NCBI RefSeq assembly: GCF_016086655.4
Contig: NC_052140.2
Coordinates: 4,712,001 to 4,776,000 of the forward strand
Length of the DNA stretch: 64,000 nt
Source of the DNA: Lepeophtheirus salmonis
Lineage: Eukaryota > Arthropoda > Copepoda > Siphonostomatoida > Caligidae
Reading direction: 5' to 3'
Both the position numbers and the translations under genes were made by a program. Every line of letters begins with the position of its first letter. Position 1 is the first letter of the stretch. Under the pieces are notes generated by a model. That model had not been told where the DNA came from. It saw only the letters and a list, made by a program, of their open reading frames with translations, and searched no databases. Shown one piece after another: positions 46,855 through 59,217 of this stretch.

Positions 46855-47822
46855 ATGGGATCCGCCGATGTCTTAGATTTTCGAGTAGCGAAAATGGTAC
46901 TGGACTATTTAGGCGACAAGAATCTTCACCGAACGAGAAAAATATTCTTAGAAGAATCCTCCGATTTACGAGATGCGTCAAAGTTTTTGGATTTAAGAGG
47001 CAATATCATTAGTTCATTGACGGATTTGCTTGAGGAGTACTTGGAGTAATTCTTATTAAATTTCCATTTTTGAACCATTAATAAAAATGTCAAATCCAAT
47101 CTTTATTTTTTAGTATGAGGAAAACTCTGGATGACATTATGTTTAAGGTATTGGAGCCCAATGAAGTTCCTATCTATAAAACAGATGGGACTCTTCGAAA
47201 ACTTAATGTATTGAGTGATTATTTACGGAAGAAGAAGTCATCTCCACGTAAAATCAAAGAACCCACTCTGAAGAAAGTCCATTCCTCTCAAATGACGACC
47301 TCTTCAAGTATTTCTAATTGTAATACTAATATGAGTAAACCGCGTGTTGTTCCACCGTCAACTCCACTTCAAAGTACATTTTTGAGCATCACTTCTCCAT
47401 CACCGAAACGTTTAGACTCTCCTTCATCCGTTTCCATACGTATAACTCCAGTAAAAGGGAATATATTCAGTCAATGTTCCACTCAGACACAGAAGGTATC
47501 TTTTACAGAGAAACCCTCACGAAAAAGATGTCTTGACTTCAGTCAACCTCCTCTTCCTAGTCTTCCTCCCCATCAAATTAAACAATTTCAAATGGGATTA
47601 AAAGTTGCCTTGATCCCCTACACTCGGCCTAATAATGTCATTGTTGATCTCAGCGCAGTTCCTCGCTCTAACAAGCCTCGATTAGATGGTGCTTCCAAAA
47701 CTCTGAACATTCTTAGTGACGTTGCAAATTGTCTTCAATTGGGTGCACTTGTTAATAGGCATGATCTCTTTCCATCTCCTAGCAAGAAAAATAATCCTTG
47801 TAGAGGAAATACTTTTAACTAG
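46855..47822 (+). CDS. LisH-domain protein with NPAT-like N-terminus
   Basis: Two exons: 46855-47045 and 47114-47822. The 68 bp intron has GT at 46046+1000 (47046) and ends tttttag at 47113. Joining gives about 299 residues with the frame kept through EEYL-D-MRKTLDD. Without splicing the first frame stops at once. Residues ~8-40 (FRVAKMVLDYLGDKNLHRTR then KIFLEESSDL) are a LisH motif. The layout VLxYL..NL..T...F.ESSDL...LxxLLEEY..M resembles the start of NPAT (Mxc in flies), the histone-gene activator, though NPAT is far longer (over 1400 residues). The rest is Ser/Pro/Lys-rich with no domain I know; residues ~230-290 (VIVDLSAVPR, LNILSDVANCLQLGALV) look ordered. Function is inferred only weakly. 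Confidence 0.75.
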
Positions 47823-48410
47823 ATGGGTACTATTGAACTATGTATTGGATCTCACTATTTCCTGCCGTTAATGATCAATATTTTCATTAATCTGCATTAC
47901 TATTTCATCAGTGGTATTCGAAGAGAGATGGGGTTATAGCAGAACGTCCCTGCATATACAAAAAAATATATTCATATCCTCATTTAATTATCTTATAGTA
48001 AAACTAAGTTTATTAACTATATTTTATATCGTCTTACGTTCGAAATTATGTATTCATAAAATGAGTTATTTATTAATTATTATTAGTTTTTCTATTATTT
48101 GTCATAACGTAGAAATCCCCTATTCCAAAATTCATGAACCATACTGAATCATGCAATAGGTCTAGGTCGAAATTACTAATTCCGAATTTGTATTTGAGAG
48201 TATAGTATCCAATGCAGTATCACTATTTTTTCGATATAATGATTAATGGTGTACATAATACGCAAATGCTGTAAAGATATGATTATTTAGGCATCATATG
48301 TTCAGTTGGTCACGTGATACCTATTATTTATTTTCACCTAGTAGCTGCTTCACGGCCTTGTGGGGAGCTGGCATTATATTAAATAAATATTATAATTTTC
48401 TCGACTGAGT
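47823..48410. promoter_or_regulatory. Intergenic and NDUFA5 upstream region with E-box
   Basis: A cacgtg E-box lies at 48311-48316, ~95 bp before the NDUFA5 start. Nothing else recognised; the 78-codon ORF at 47911-48147 has no motif. Confidence 0.4.
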
Positions 48411-48758
48411 ATGGCAACCACGAAACTTACGACTGGTTTGGCCCGTCTCCCCGTGGCTAAGAATCCCCATCACTTGCTCGGAGTTATTTACGGTAGAACT
48501 CTTCGTGCACTCGCTAAAATGCCACAAGATTACCCCTATCGTATGAACACGGAGAGTCTCGTAAATAAACGAGCTGAATTTGTGAAAAGTACAGCCTGTG
48601 TTGCAGATCTCGAAAAAAAAATAGGTAGTGGACACATTGAAGAAGTCATCATACAGGCAGATAATGAGCTACTCCTATCACGTAAGATCTTGGAGTGGCG
48701 TTCCTGGGAGCCTCTTTCCGGTGCAGCACCAGCTAATCAATGGAAGTGGCCATTGTAA
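48411..48758 (+). CDS. NDUFA5: NADH dehydrogenase 1 alpha subcomplex subunit 5
   Basis: A single-exon, 115-residue protein, the normal length of this family. NDUFA5 (B13) is an accessory subunit on the matrix arm of mitochondrial complex I. Landmarks seen: TTGLARLPVAKNPHHLLGVI (residues ~6-25, family T-G-L-x-G-L-x-V..P), LRALAKMPQDYPYRMNTESL (~31-50, the LxxLxKxPxxYRxxTE core), and the C-terminal LLSRKILEWRSWEPLSGAAP with a W-x-P-L, typical of the family ending KPWEPL. There is no cleavable presequence, as expected. A polyadenylation signal aataaa lies at 48924-48929. Transcribed away from the LisH gene's end, 588 bp downstream of it. Confidence 0.95.
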   Translation: MATTKLTTGLARLPVAKNPHHLLGVIYGRTLRALAKMPQDYPYRMNTESLVNKRAEFVKSTACVADLEKKIGSGHIEEVIIQADNELLLSRKILEWRSWEPLSGAAPANQWKWPL

Positions 48759-49034
48759 TAACTCCAGTTTCTTCCCTCACCAACGAATGTATATTTTGTG
48801 GCTGTAGTTTTTTAATTTTGTGAAAAATATAGACGAATTATTCTTATTTCATTAATTAATTATTATTCATTATTCATGTAAGTCATACAATTTGGATTTT
48901 TTTTGTCGTAAAATGATTTAAATAATAAAATAAGGTTAATCAACCTTAACTAAGCAATAAAAACGAATAGGGACATCCAATTCATTACAATGTTTGTCAA
49001 TAAGTTAATATGATAATAATCATAATCAATACAT

Positions 49035-50634
49035 TTAATAAGCTAATTGCGGAAAAAGATATAGCCGTCCCCCAATAGAAATCATGGAGGAATTCCTTCT
49101 ATCCTCCCAATTTTTCAAATCCTTCACATCTCCAATAATGTCGGCCATTATCACCCCACGAACAATTAATTTGGAAGCAAGCTTAATATCATTTAATTCA
49201 AGTGCATTCTCAAGTACCTTTTCAAGGACATTCAGTAGGTATGGAATCTTCACTCCTCTGATAAGATTCAAATTATCCAAGAAAGTATTCAATTCATCAA
49301 TCGTAAAAGAACACATGACATCTTCCAGTCTGGCTTGAACGATCTTGATTTTTCGTCGTAGACGATCGTTTCGAACCACTTTGGTATTCTATAAAATAAA
49401 ATATGAAAAAATAACATAATTGCCAATTAAAATGAAATTAACTCACGTCCATAACACAGATATTACAAGTACAATCAAAATGATACCAATACTTCAAATA
49501 GTGCTGACGAATTTTCTTTATATCCGTCCCCTGAGCCAAGGATGGAAGATAGCTTACATTGATCTCTTTCCCTGGGGGTATATCTTCTGTTGCAACTAAA
49601 TCCTGGCAATCTATATATCACGGATTTTAAAACAAAATTATTAATATAAAATATTTATAGCTAAATAAGATTGTCAATTGATCGAAGTAAAAAGAGCCAC
49701 TCTATGGGTTTTTTATAGATAAAATTAAGGAACAAGAAATGACTAAAAACTGACTATAAATCAAATTACTTGGGTTAGTTTAAATTTAGGAAGGAAGATT
49801 AGTATAAAAATGAATTATGAACAGAAATGAATGATTATGAAGGTTTCTAAATTTTTAATTGGTGACTATATGAGAAATATATATAAAAGAAAAAAATAGT
49901 ATAAAACGAGAAATATCAATTATACATGCAAAGGCTAATGCGTATTCTTCAAATAATGAAATCCAGCCATAAGTTAATCTCTGACGATTTGACGAAAAAA
50001 AAAATTGCTTTATAATAAGTTCAATTAATTTATCGCCAAATGAAAGATCTTTTTTCTATCAAATAAAACAAATGAATGTTGAAAATAGGCAAATGCCAAA
50101 ATCGACTCCATTTAAACAAAAAAATAAATAATCATGAAGTCGATTAATCCGAACATACTTCAATTTATGTTCCTATAAAAACAAGAAAGACATTTATTAA
50201 ATTAGAAATGAATAAAATATTTATTAGTAAAGTAACATGGAAGAAATTTTAGTACCTATGTGATCCCTGGTGATGAAATCCGCATTAGGAGAGCAGGAAT
50301 GATTAACACGAGCCATAATGGGAAATAAGGCTGCAGAGTCATCTGTATAAGACATACAATTTGTAAAGAAAATTCCAAGAATGGACACGTCTTCCGGATT
50401 ATTACGCGAATCAATGAGATTAAAGAATATTTCGCGATCCTTGGAGGACATTCTGTCTAGTTGTTTAGTCAAGCGTTCGTCTATAACATCCACAGGTCCC
50501 TCAAATATATCATTGGAGACTTTTAACAAGGGCTTTTCTCGTAGAATGACTTCGCCTGCTCTGATCATGCAAGCCGCACGAATTCCCTTTCCACCCTTTC
50601 CGGGAATAGAGTAGATTTCATAGGTTAAATTCAT
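49035..50634 (-). CDS. SET-domain protein (SMYD-like, no MYND finger)
   Basis: Three exons on the minus strand: 50634-50256, 49610-49447 and 49388-49035 (phases 1 and 0), joined to ~298 residues. The splice sites are gtacta/tatatag and gtgagt/ttatag. Residues ~5-36 (IYSIPGKGGKGIRAACMIRA then GEVILREKP) are the N-terminal SET strand. Residues ~108-145 hold VNHSCSPNADFITRDHI, the SAM- and lysine-channel NHSCxPNA motif. After the first junction comes DLVATEDIPPGKEINVSYLP (the A-x-x-x-I-x-x-GEEI-x-x-SY core). CTCNIC is a post-SET zinc site. The C-terminal ~115 residues are helical without a known motif. There is no MYND insertion between the SET halves, unlike SMYD1-5. Predicted lysine methyltransferase; substrate unknown. 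Confidence 0.85.
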
Positions 50635-51373
50635 TTCACGTCACGATATATTATATTAGGTGAACAATTATAAGTAATAGTTAACACTTAACCAATTTAA
50701 TTAGCACAAATGTTTATTTAAAGTTTTCAAGATTATTAAAGTTTTTAAATAGCAAATTCGGGACTCAAAGACTTGATTCAAAGTTGTTTGCATCAGTATC
50801 TCCATAACCTCACAAAAGCAACAAGTAAATGATAACCGAATCCGTAGAAAACAGAGCAGCAAGGATCCTCTTTAACGAATCAAGAACACTTGACACACAA
50901 TTCTATTTTCTAACGTGGAGAATATTAAAGGTGGCTTTCCCCATCTGTCATAGGTCCACATCAAAACAAACCGAGAACAAGCTGGGTACCTTATTTTATA
51001 CAAAAAATTATAAACATTCATCTTCAAACCTCAACAATTCTGACTTTGAATGTAAGAGGTTTTGTGGTTTAAAATGTTTTCTGTCTGGAAAATAGAAAAT
51101 GTCACGAAGCGATAAATTTCTAAGCACATAAGACGCCTTTTTGTGGCATTGTTTCCGCTACAAACAAAAGACATATTCAACCACAAAACCTCTTCATTTT
51201 GAGAAGAAAAATTCCTGAGGTTTAAAGATTATTATAGAAATGATATACATAGTTTACGAGCATATGCCCCATAATTGTGGAAACTAACTCAAATTGCCAA
51301 TCAAAATCCCATCTCTTATGTATTTCTTTCTGAGCTCAACTGCGATGGACGCCAGATCTCATGACTTAGAAGT
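50635..51373. promoter_or_regulatory. Divergent upstream region of SET gene and DGCR6
   Basis: About 740 bp between two divergent start codons. It contains a ~55 bp inverted repeat: 51010-51068 (gtaagaggttttgtggttt) against 51178-51240 (aaccacaaaacctcttcatt), with a ~110 bp loop, perhaps a small MITE. The ORF at 50829-51095 overlaps this repeat and is not called. Confidence 0.5.
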
Positions 51374-53297
51374 GTGATGATGTCAGAAGAAGTGGAAACA
51401 AACTTGTCCGGGCAGCAGGATCGAAATGACGTTCAATCTCGAATATACTCGAATTTGGAGGAACTTCAAAAAATGGCTCAGACCATTCCACCCAATTTTC
51501 AACAGAGACTTCCCAATGAATTATTGTCAGTAATATCTGCTGCGTTAGCAGAAGGACAAATATTCGAGATTGTTGAGGCTTTGGCCGAGGTTCAGCAAGC
51601 TACGGAGAAAAATCTGTTTCAGCAGAGATTAGAATTCTTACATAAACACAGTGGTAAATTTGAGTCCTCCAAATTGAGCGGGTTTAGCTCTCTTTTTTTC
51701 TAAATTATCGTGATTTTTTTATCAAGAAAGCACTCTGATTAAGCACATTGAAGTTACCACAAATTGCACTTTAAGTAGCGAAAATTCCTAGTCGCAATGA
51801 AAACAATATATAAATTGGTTTAAATTTTATTTTCAAGATCATACTGGAGCTATGTTAATTACCATAAATTAAATCAAGGTTCTGAACCATACTTAACATT
51901 CTTAAGTATCTCAAATTATCTCATAAATTTGAATACTTAGTCCCAATAATTGTCAAAAATAGGTCTTATGAAATATTGGGCTAAATATGTACATATGATG
52001 CAAAAAAATAAATTGGCCATTTTCTCAATTTCTTGATTTCTGTTCAATACATTACAATATCTGTCGCTTAGTTAATATGTTAATAATTATAATCAATGTA
52101 TTTAATAAGCTCATCTCATTTATGATTCCTATTACTCTCTTTTGATAGAGTAAATATTTAATCAACTATTAGCTACGAATCGAAATTATTGAGTGGTCAT
52201 TGTTGATTCATTTTATAATTAATCAAAATGCTACTATTTAAAGGCTAAGCCTAAATTTAATTGCTATTTTCTTGGTTTATGCAGTCCATGGCTCTGAAGT
52301 GAGTAAATCATTCCTTTATTTTCATTTATCAATGTTCATAATTTGTATTTTATGAGAATGTCATTGAATAAACCAAAGTTTCTCAAACTTTATTTGGCAC
52401 AAACTTTCCTAATGAAATCCAGATTCAAACATTAGTTTTATAAGCTTATAAATTAAGAATCCCTCAGGAAATGTATTTTTGTAATTCCAAAAGGTCTATT
52501 AAGTAACCCTTGGATTTTGCAGATCCCTATTTGAGAATCTATTTAAGTCTATAATATAGTTCATTCCAGATTTAATTTATTTAAGATTTGACGTCTATAG
52601 AATGTATGGTTTATTCATGAGGTACTGAACTTGAAGTGTGATCATTACATTTTATTAGATGGTTGAATCTGACTGCATTTAATACTCCATTCATTAATCA
52701 AATGTAGATATATGTATCAGCAAAATGTCCTCCTACGGATTTAATGTCTACTGGAAAGTAACAATTCAAGATTAATCACTCTTTAAACATTTAAATTTTT
52801 TTGCAGATATCGTAATTAACTCACATAGTATTATAATTGACAATTTTTTCTATGTATTTAATGGTGAAATTTGCTCTAGTGAATCTTTAATTATTCATTA
52901 TATGATTTCTTCTGTGATAATTAATTATCTATTATAGTGGAGAAAAGGGATTTCCAAGAGCACTACAGGAGTACAATTTGCTCCTCCGATGAATCCGCTA
53001 CACTAAATCTCACTAAGGAACTAGACAAACAAGAGGAAATAATGAAGAAACGTCAGAGAGAGCAGCTCAAACAGTCAGATATGAGACTTATACTTCAATT
53101 AGACCGAAAGTTGATGGATCAGCAAGTTACATTAGAAAAAGCTGGACTTCCTGGTGAGCAATTCATTGAAAACTTTTTCTTCTTAATATATTTTTTATGT
53201 AACAGGCTTCCATGTTACAAATGAACCCAATGAGATCCGTCTGCAAATGTACCTTTTAGACTTTATTCGTCGCTTGAATCCTAGTAAAAATAAGTGA
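51374..53297 (+). CDS. DGCR6: DGCR6 / gonadal (gdl) family protein
   Basis: Three exons: 51374-51653, 52938-53153 and 53206-53297, giving 195 residues. Donors are gtaaat and gtgagc; acceptors are attatag and aacag. The frame is kept at both junctions (phase 1). Family landmarks: TIPPNFQQRLPNELLSVISA then LAEGQIFEIVEALAEVQQAT (residues ~35-75, compare human FQQRLSYTTLSDL..DGTVFEIVQGLLEIQ), and LILQLDRKLMDQQVTLEKAG then FHVTNEPNEIRLQMYLLDFI (residues ~140-190), the most conserved block. The middle is Lys/Glu/Gln-rich and probably coiled coil. DGCR6 lies in the human 22q11 deletion region; the fly homologue is gonadal. Biochemical function is unclear in the family. An aataaa signal is at 53495-53500. 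The first intron is ~1.28 kb and AT-rich with no insertion recognised. Confidence 0.93.
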
Positions 53298-54719
53298 CCT
53301 CAACCTTGCTTCCTTATAGTGTAATATTATTATCAATGAAAAAACCTTGGCCGTTAAAAAGGATATCTCTGTTACCTTGATCTTCAAATAATGACCTTCT
53401 CTATTTTTTGTCTAAAATTGTCATTCTTCTTCGTTATTCATGTTGTAGAAAATATATTATACTCAATAGAATTGTATTTAAATGTTTAAACGAAAATAAA
53501 CTCCTCCAATTAAGCAGGCGTACGTTAAGCAGGTCTACATGGCATTGCAGATTTCACTGAGGTCGACCTTTCTTTGAAATATTTATACATATATATAATA
53601 TACATGTACATATATTAAAAATGGACTCGTCCTGTTTCTGCTTTGATACTATTAAGCAGTACGCCTTAATTATATATATATTCAGAATATAATTTCTTTA
53701 GTAAGACGTGAAATCACGGAAGCTGTGAGGAGAGAAAGAGGAAATAATATACGCAATTTCCCTTTTGAAGCCAATACGGATGTAAAATGTGTACACATTT
53801 GCGTAAGGATGTTTATAAATCGGAACTCGCTCCGAAATAATAGGAAGTAATAAGGAGAGAATAGGAAGTGAGAGTTAGTATTTAGGACGCAGACAGGTGA
53901 AATCGAGTCAAGCAAGGCCATGCGGCTTCTTAGTAGGCGAGTTCTCGTTTAAATTCTCTTTCATACGTACATTCTTTCAGAAGAGTCCATATTCAAGGGA
54001 ATATCGTTATAAGTTAACAGAAAGTTTAGAGTGGGTCCTTGAACTTGTAAATGAAAAGTTTTGTCATTGAGTCGAGGAGGATTGCGGCATTCCACTCATA
54101 AAATAAATAAATAAAACTCTCACTCAAAATGGCACAAAAGTAGTTAATAATTTATTTTTTTATTAGTCAGATGGAAGAATTACAATCATTAACGTTTTAG
54201 TTAGCTAGTATTGACTTATTTACTTTGTAACAAAATATCTAAAAGACGTATTATTTTATCAATGAAAAGAAACACAATTTAGAGAGAAAGTAAGGGATTT
54301 TTAAAGAATTTTTGCTGAAAGAAATTCCATCAACATGCATGAGTAATTACTTAAAAAGTTGACAACAATCATTACCAAAACATGAGGCGATGGATACTTC
54401 GATAGGCAACAGTCTTTTTATTTCAGATTGAGAGATGGTAATAATATTTGATATTTTAATTTCTCTAACGAAATGCATGGAATGATTTTAAATCATAAGC
54501 ATGCAGCAAATGATTATAATATGAAGTGTATAAGTGTCTATTGAAGATAAAGGGAAATTTGAAAAGGAACAGAAATAAAGTAGAGATTATTACTATATTA
54601 CTATTAGCAAGGCACTTTGATGGTTTCCAAATGTATAAAAATATAGAGGGCAGGTTCATTTCGAGACTATTGAAATATCACTTGATTGGATGATAATGAT
54701 GATTGATTATAAGTTGTTA
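53298..54719. other. Convergent 3' intergenic region, no gene seen
   Basis: Between the DGCR6 and atlastin 3' ends. The minus ORFs at 53921-53682 and 54659-54465 have no motif. Confidence 0.45.
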
Positions 54720-57263
54720 TTATTGGCTCTTTTTTCGACTAAGTCCAGCTTGATTAGGAGGAACAGAAGTTGAATTTAACCTTTGTAAGGCTTGTTGCGT
54801 GGCGTAGTGAGTACTTTTTTCGGCCATTAGAGCAAAAGTAGGTTGTATCACATTTTCCCATGCTATTTTTGAAATATTGTCGATATATGATCCCATTTCC
54901 GAAAAGTCACCAGAATATCTAGTATATGACCAAGCCAAAAGTAAAAGGAATATACCAACCATGGCGGAACTCAGTAGATTCGCAAAGAAGTATAAACCCA
55001 ACAAACTCAAGATTTGGGATAATACGTAGGCCATGCATGCAAAGGCTCCCAATGTAATCGGTGTATTTGCAGCTCGAAATATGTTCTTACTTTCGTTATG
55101 GCTTTGGAACTGAACGTAGCTCTCACCGATTTCTTTCTCCAATTGCTCTTTATATCGAAGGCTGAACTCTTCTCCACCCATTTTACGTCTTGATCCAAAA
55201 ACTTCCATGGCTTGATCCTTAATACGACAATGTTCCATATCCAATACAGAATCACTAATATAGGGTTTTTCACCTCCACAAACGGACTCCATCAACTGCA
55301 TATATGTTTCTTTGGCCGCATACAAACTAGCAAGATTATTTGCTTCAGATGTGGCTTCCAACATTGATTTGGGTTCTGGCATTTCATCTCCTTTGAAAAT
55401 ATCCATATAAGCCTTAAAAAATTGGACAAGTTCCTTACAACGAACAGTCTCTCCAGAAATTTTTTTGACAACAACGTTGTCAGGGGAAAGAGTCATAGGA
55501 ATGAAATTTTTGAGATGCTTGATAAACAAGGGCTCAATATCCTTGACAGCACCCTTAAAATTCGGATCCGTAGCAACTTTGAGCCCAGGATGAGGTAGAA
55601 GAAAACCATCAATCTTTGAAAAACATGAGTTGATGTGTTTTCTTAGTGCCTGAAGTTCAGGATGTTGTTTGTCAGAAACTTCCAGCCTCTTTTTGAGCAT
55701 TTTTGCTCCTCCTGCCGCACCAAAATCAGATTCGTAAGGGTAACTCCAATCCCTGATTAAAAATTGAAGCTTTTGGAATGGTGTTTGTCCAGAGTCTTCG
55801 AGTGCAAGACGACCGTACTCCGTAAAGAGTTGTAGATGTTGGAGGTCGTCTTCTTGTATATTAGAGCTCAAATTGTACACCAAAACGGAGCTGAGCATAG
55901 CAGAAAGTGCAAATATGGTTGCACAGTCTCTGACAGTACTGAAATTTAAGAAGAAAAAACAAATTTATCATTAGAATTATAAATCATGTCTAAATTTGGC
56001 TCAATACGAAAGAAAATTGTTGGGACATACAATTATTTAATAAGATATTATATAGGTTCAAATTCAAAATTTCTAATACATTAGTTTTCCTTTTTTCAAC
56101 AAACAATGTTGGACAGAGAGCATAACAACAATTAGATTACAGAGTTGTCAAAGGATAAAATATAAATTTAACCATTACTGAAAGTAAGTTATTTTAACTT
56201 CGAAAAAAAAAAATATATATATATTGCATTTTCGCAATGCTTTAAGACATATTCTCTTTTTTTCTTCTTTTTTTCGCTAAGTATCCAACAATACATTCTA
56301 ATTTAACTATTAAATTTCGTTGAAGAAATTATTATAAGCTTTCTATAATTTGTTTCCAATATATCATTTTAAAAAAAAACTGGTTTTTAATTTGTGAATG
56401 GGAAATCTCATATATAATTTTATCATTTATACAAAATATAAGCACCTCAAACTATCAAAAGCCCCCTGCGTATCCATGAGAAGAACAGCGATTTCCTTTC
56501 CTAGCGAGTTTTTCAGAATAAAAACTTCAGACCAGAGTAAAATCCCAGTGGTGTCTCGATCTGCACCACCACGCCAATGAAAACCTCCTAAGGGCTCTTC
56601 ATTATCATCTAACCATTTTTCATCCGCATTAGATGATAAATATCTTAAAAAGAAATCGAGAAGAAAAGACTTTCCCTTACGGAATGCACCTAAAACATAA
56701 AATGTATAAATTTTAGTAGGACTTTTTGATTAAAATATAAATGATATATATTAGTCATTGGACAAGCAGAGAAATTGGAGCCTTGTTACTTCTTATTATT
56801 AAGTAAATAATCTATTGTGATGATATTTCCAAATGATAATAAAATGACTTTTTAAGAGTATTGCTCTAAAAAATCTAATTTTTTTCGATTCTTCACGTGT
56901 GTGTTTTTCGTATATACGACAAACTCCGACACTACACAATAAATGTCAAAATATGACTATGACATGAAAAATCTAAACAAATAATTTGTACATATGCTAA
57001 TCCTTTGATACCCAGAATTTATAGACCTATGTACTTCACTCCTTACCAGCAACAGAGATCACTGCCACAGGTTTGTCTTTGACCTTATCCTGGCAAACAA
57101 TTTCTTTTAGGGCTTCTTCATCCAATTGAAAGGTGTGATCATTCGCCTTATCATTGATCTTAACGATCTGTACCGGTCCTTTCTTCATTTTTGAGTCCTC
57201 AGCATATAATGATACTTGGTAATTTAGAGAGAGAGAGCGAGTGGCAAATGTACTAGATTCCAA
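54720..57263 (-). CDS. atl: Atlastin, ER membrane-fusion GTPase
   Basis: Three exons on the minus strand: 57263-57047, 56689-56446 and 55938-54720, joined to 559 residues, the length of human ATL1 (558). Junctions give VAG|AFRKGKS and FDSLS|TVRDC in frame. The GTPase domain has the P-loop GAFRKGKS (~residue 73), the switch region GGADRDTTGILLW, DTQGAFDS (G3), and NLSSNIQEDDLQHLQLFTEY. The G4 motif LIRDWSYPYE (RD guanine-specificity pair) follows. The middle domain (LLPHPGLKVATDPNFKG, PKSMLEATSEANNLASLYAA, GGEKPY) is a three-helix bundle. Two membrane segments lie at about 440-460 and 465-487 (ITLGAFACMAYVLSQILSLL; SSAMVGIFLLLLAWSY), then the amphipathic tail FALMAEKSTHYATQQALQRL. Atlastins fuse ER tubules by GTP-driven dimerisation. 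The cytosolic start MESSTFATR is the first in-frame ATG. All key residues are present. Confidence 0.96.
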
Positions 57264-59217
57264 TCCTTTTAACTCAATATAATTTAATACGCGATGGATG
57301 AGGAGAAAAGGAATCCTCTGAATATTGTGTACGTAAAAAAAAGAAAGAGAGAAAGAGACAAAAAAAGAGTTATTTACACTAGAGGACGTTACTATCGACC
57401 TCTTTATAACAATCAGGCATAGCTAGTAAGAAGATTCTTTAAGTGACTAAGTAGTACAGTAATCGTTAGCTTAGTACTTTACTGTATACAGTAGTTATGG
57501 ATTACTCACTCACTAATATACATTATTTAAATGGGAGCGCTTCTATACTATCTTACTATTACGTATATAGATAGTACCTTTCATTAGACATTTTGGTCAG
57601 TGCCTTAGTCCTATTCTAAGGTACTGATTTTGGTTAGACAAAGGGCTAATAGTGAAATGACAGCTTTTTTTCTCTATACTAATTAACACTCTGATGTTCA
57701 GAAGATATATGGCAACATCCTTGAAGTATATACTTTATAACTCATTTTTTTGTATCATTATAAGTATATTTCATTAGTCATTGCCCTAACAATATTTCGT
57801 AATTATTATAATATATTACTAGCACAAACACGCTATCTGAAAGATAAATAAAAAATAAAAAAGATTTTATTTATGTTAAAATTCTAAACTAAAACGATTT
57901 AATATAAACTATAATAATAATAGATAAACTTCTACCTCCTTGTATACAACATTTTTTGTTATTTCTGTCCATTTTATGTAAATATAATCAAACCTGTACC
58001 CCCATTTTGACACTCTTGAAAATGCAACATATGTAACCATGTGAAAATACTATTTTTGATCAATATAAAGCAATCTCTTCATATATTCCAGTGATTAATT
58101 TACTGTCGTTGTCATTGCTAACTTGCCATGTTCCTTCTTTAACCATAATGAAGATTGAAGATACATACTAAGATTAACTCACTCATCCTCTACCTAATTC
58201 CATTTTTTAATTTGTATAAATATACTTTCTTTTAGAACAATAATTAATTTTTTGGATTCTTAATTTTTTTTTGTGCATTTTCGAAAAGACAGCCCATACC
58301 TTAAAAAAACTTTGAGACACGAGGAATCGATCTTGTTTTATTAAAAAAAAATTAACTTATTAGCGAAAAATGAAACTTGCACGCCAGATCCCAGGAATCT
58401 GGTCTGATCAGAATTAAACGTAACTCATAATTAAAAACAACTTTTATTTTATGTTTAAAATCTGAATTTGTCTCCTTTTTTGAAATAAATGTGCTTATAT
58501 CATTGTTTTTCTAAGCGGGACGTGCATCACACACAAAAATTATTTTAATACTATGTAGAATTATAATTTATACTTTAAAGATCCCTAGTAATTATCATTA
58601 ATTCATCAGTTTTGTGTAGTGCTAACACCATCTACATCCCGAATTTCTGAACTACATCTATCGTACTATAAGTATAATAAATTATACATAATACACTAAA
58701 ATTCCGTAGAATTTCTGGCCAAATGGCCTATTTTGGGCTCTTTATTTTAAAAATAAAGACATAAAGTTATAAAATAAATGAAACTGCTTGAATCCTTCTT
58801 TCTCTACAATTTCAAACCGGCTTGATTAATTTTGAAATATTTCCTTTAAGGAATTTTAATTTATTATATTTTATAGGGATTTGGGAGGAAACTCCGGGCC
58901 GTCGCTTATAGTTGAAATTCAAAAATAATAAATTTTCCTCTTCCATTTCTTTTAAATATCTAATATGTGGTGTGCAAGTTCCGACTTATGGACAAGTTGT
59001 AACTGCTTTACCAAATAGCATAAATTAAAATTTATATGTTGTATTAATCTTTATTTTATTAAAACATCAGTCTTCCTAATTTCAAGCCATTAATGAATGT
59101 CAACAGTTCATTTTGATCGATTAAAATCATTTATACATTATGTGTATAAATAGTTATATACTAATATAACTGTGGGCATTTGAACTTTACAATATACTCC
59201 CGAACACGTTTTGTAAA
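57264..59217. other. Intergenic, 5' of atlastin; no gene seen
   Basis: AT-rich with a ga-rich tract at 57340-57370 (aagaaagagagaaagagaca). Nothing else recognised. Confidence 0.45.

Noticed and set aside
47911..48147. 78-codon plus ORF between the LisH gene and NDUFA5
   Set aside because: Hydrophobic low-complexity translation of AT-rich DNA, without motif.
49084..49338. 84-codon plus ORF, and others antisense to the SET, DUSP12, NDUFA5 and atlastin exons
   Set aside because: They are shadows of strong coding frames on the opposite strand.
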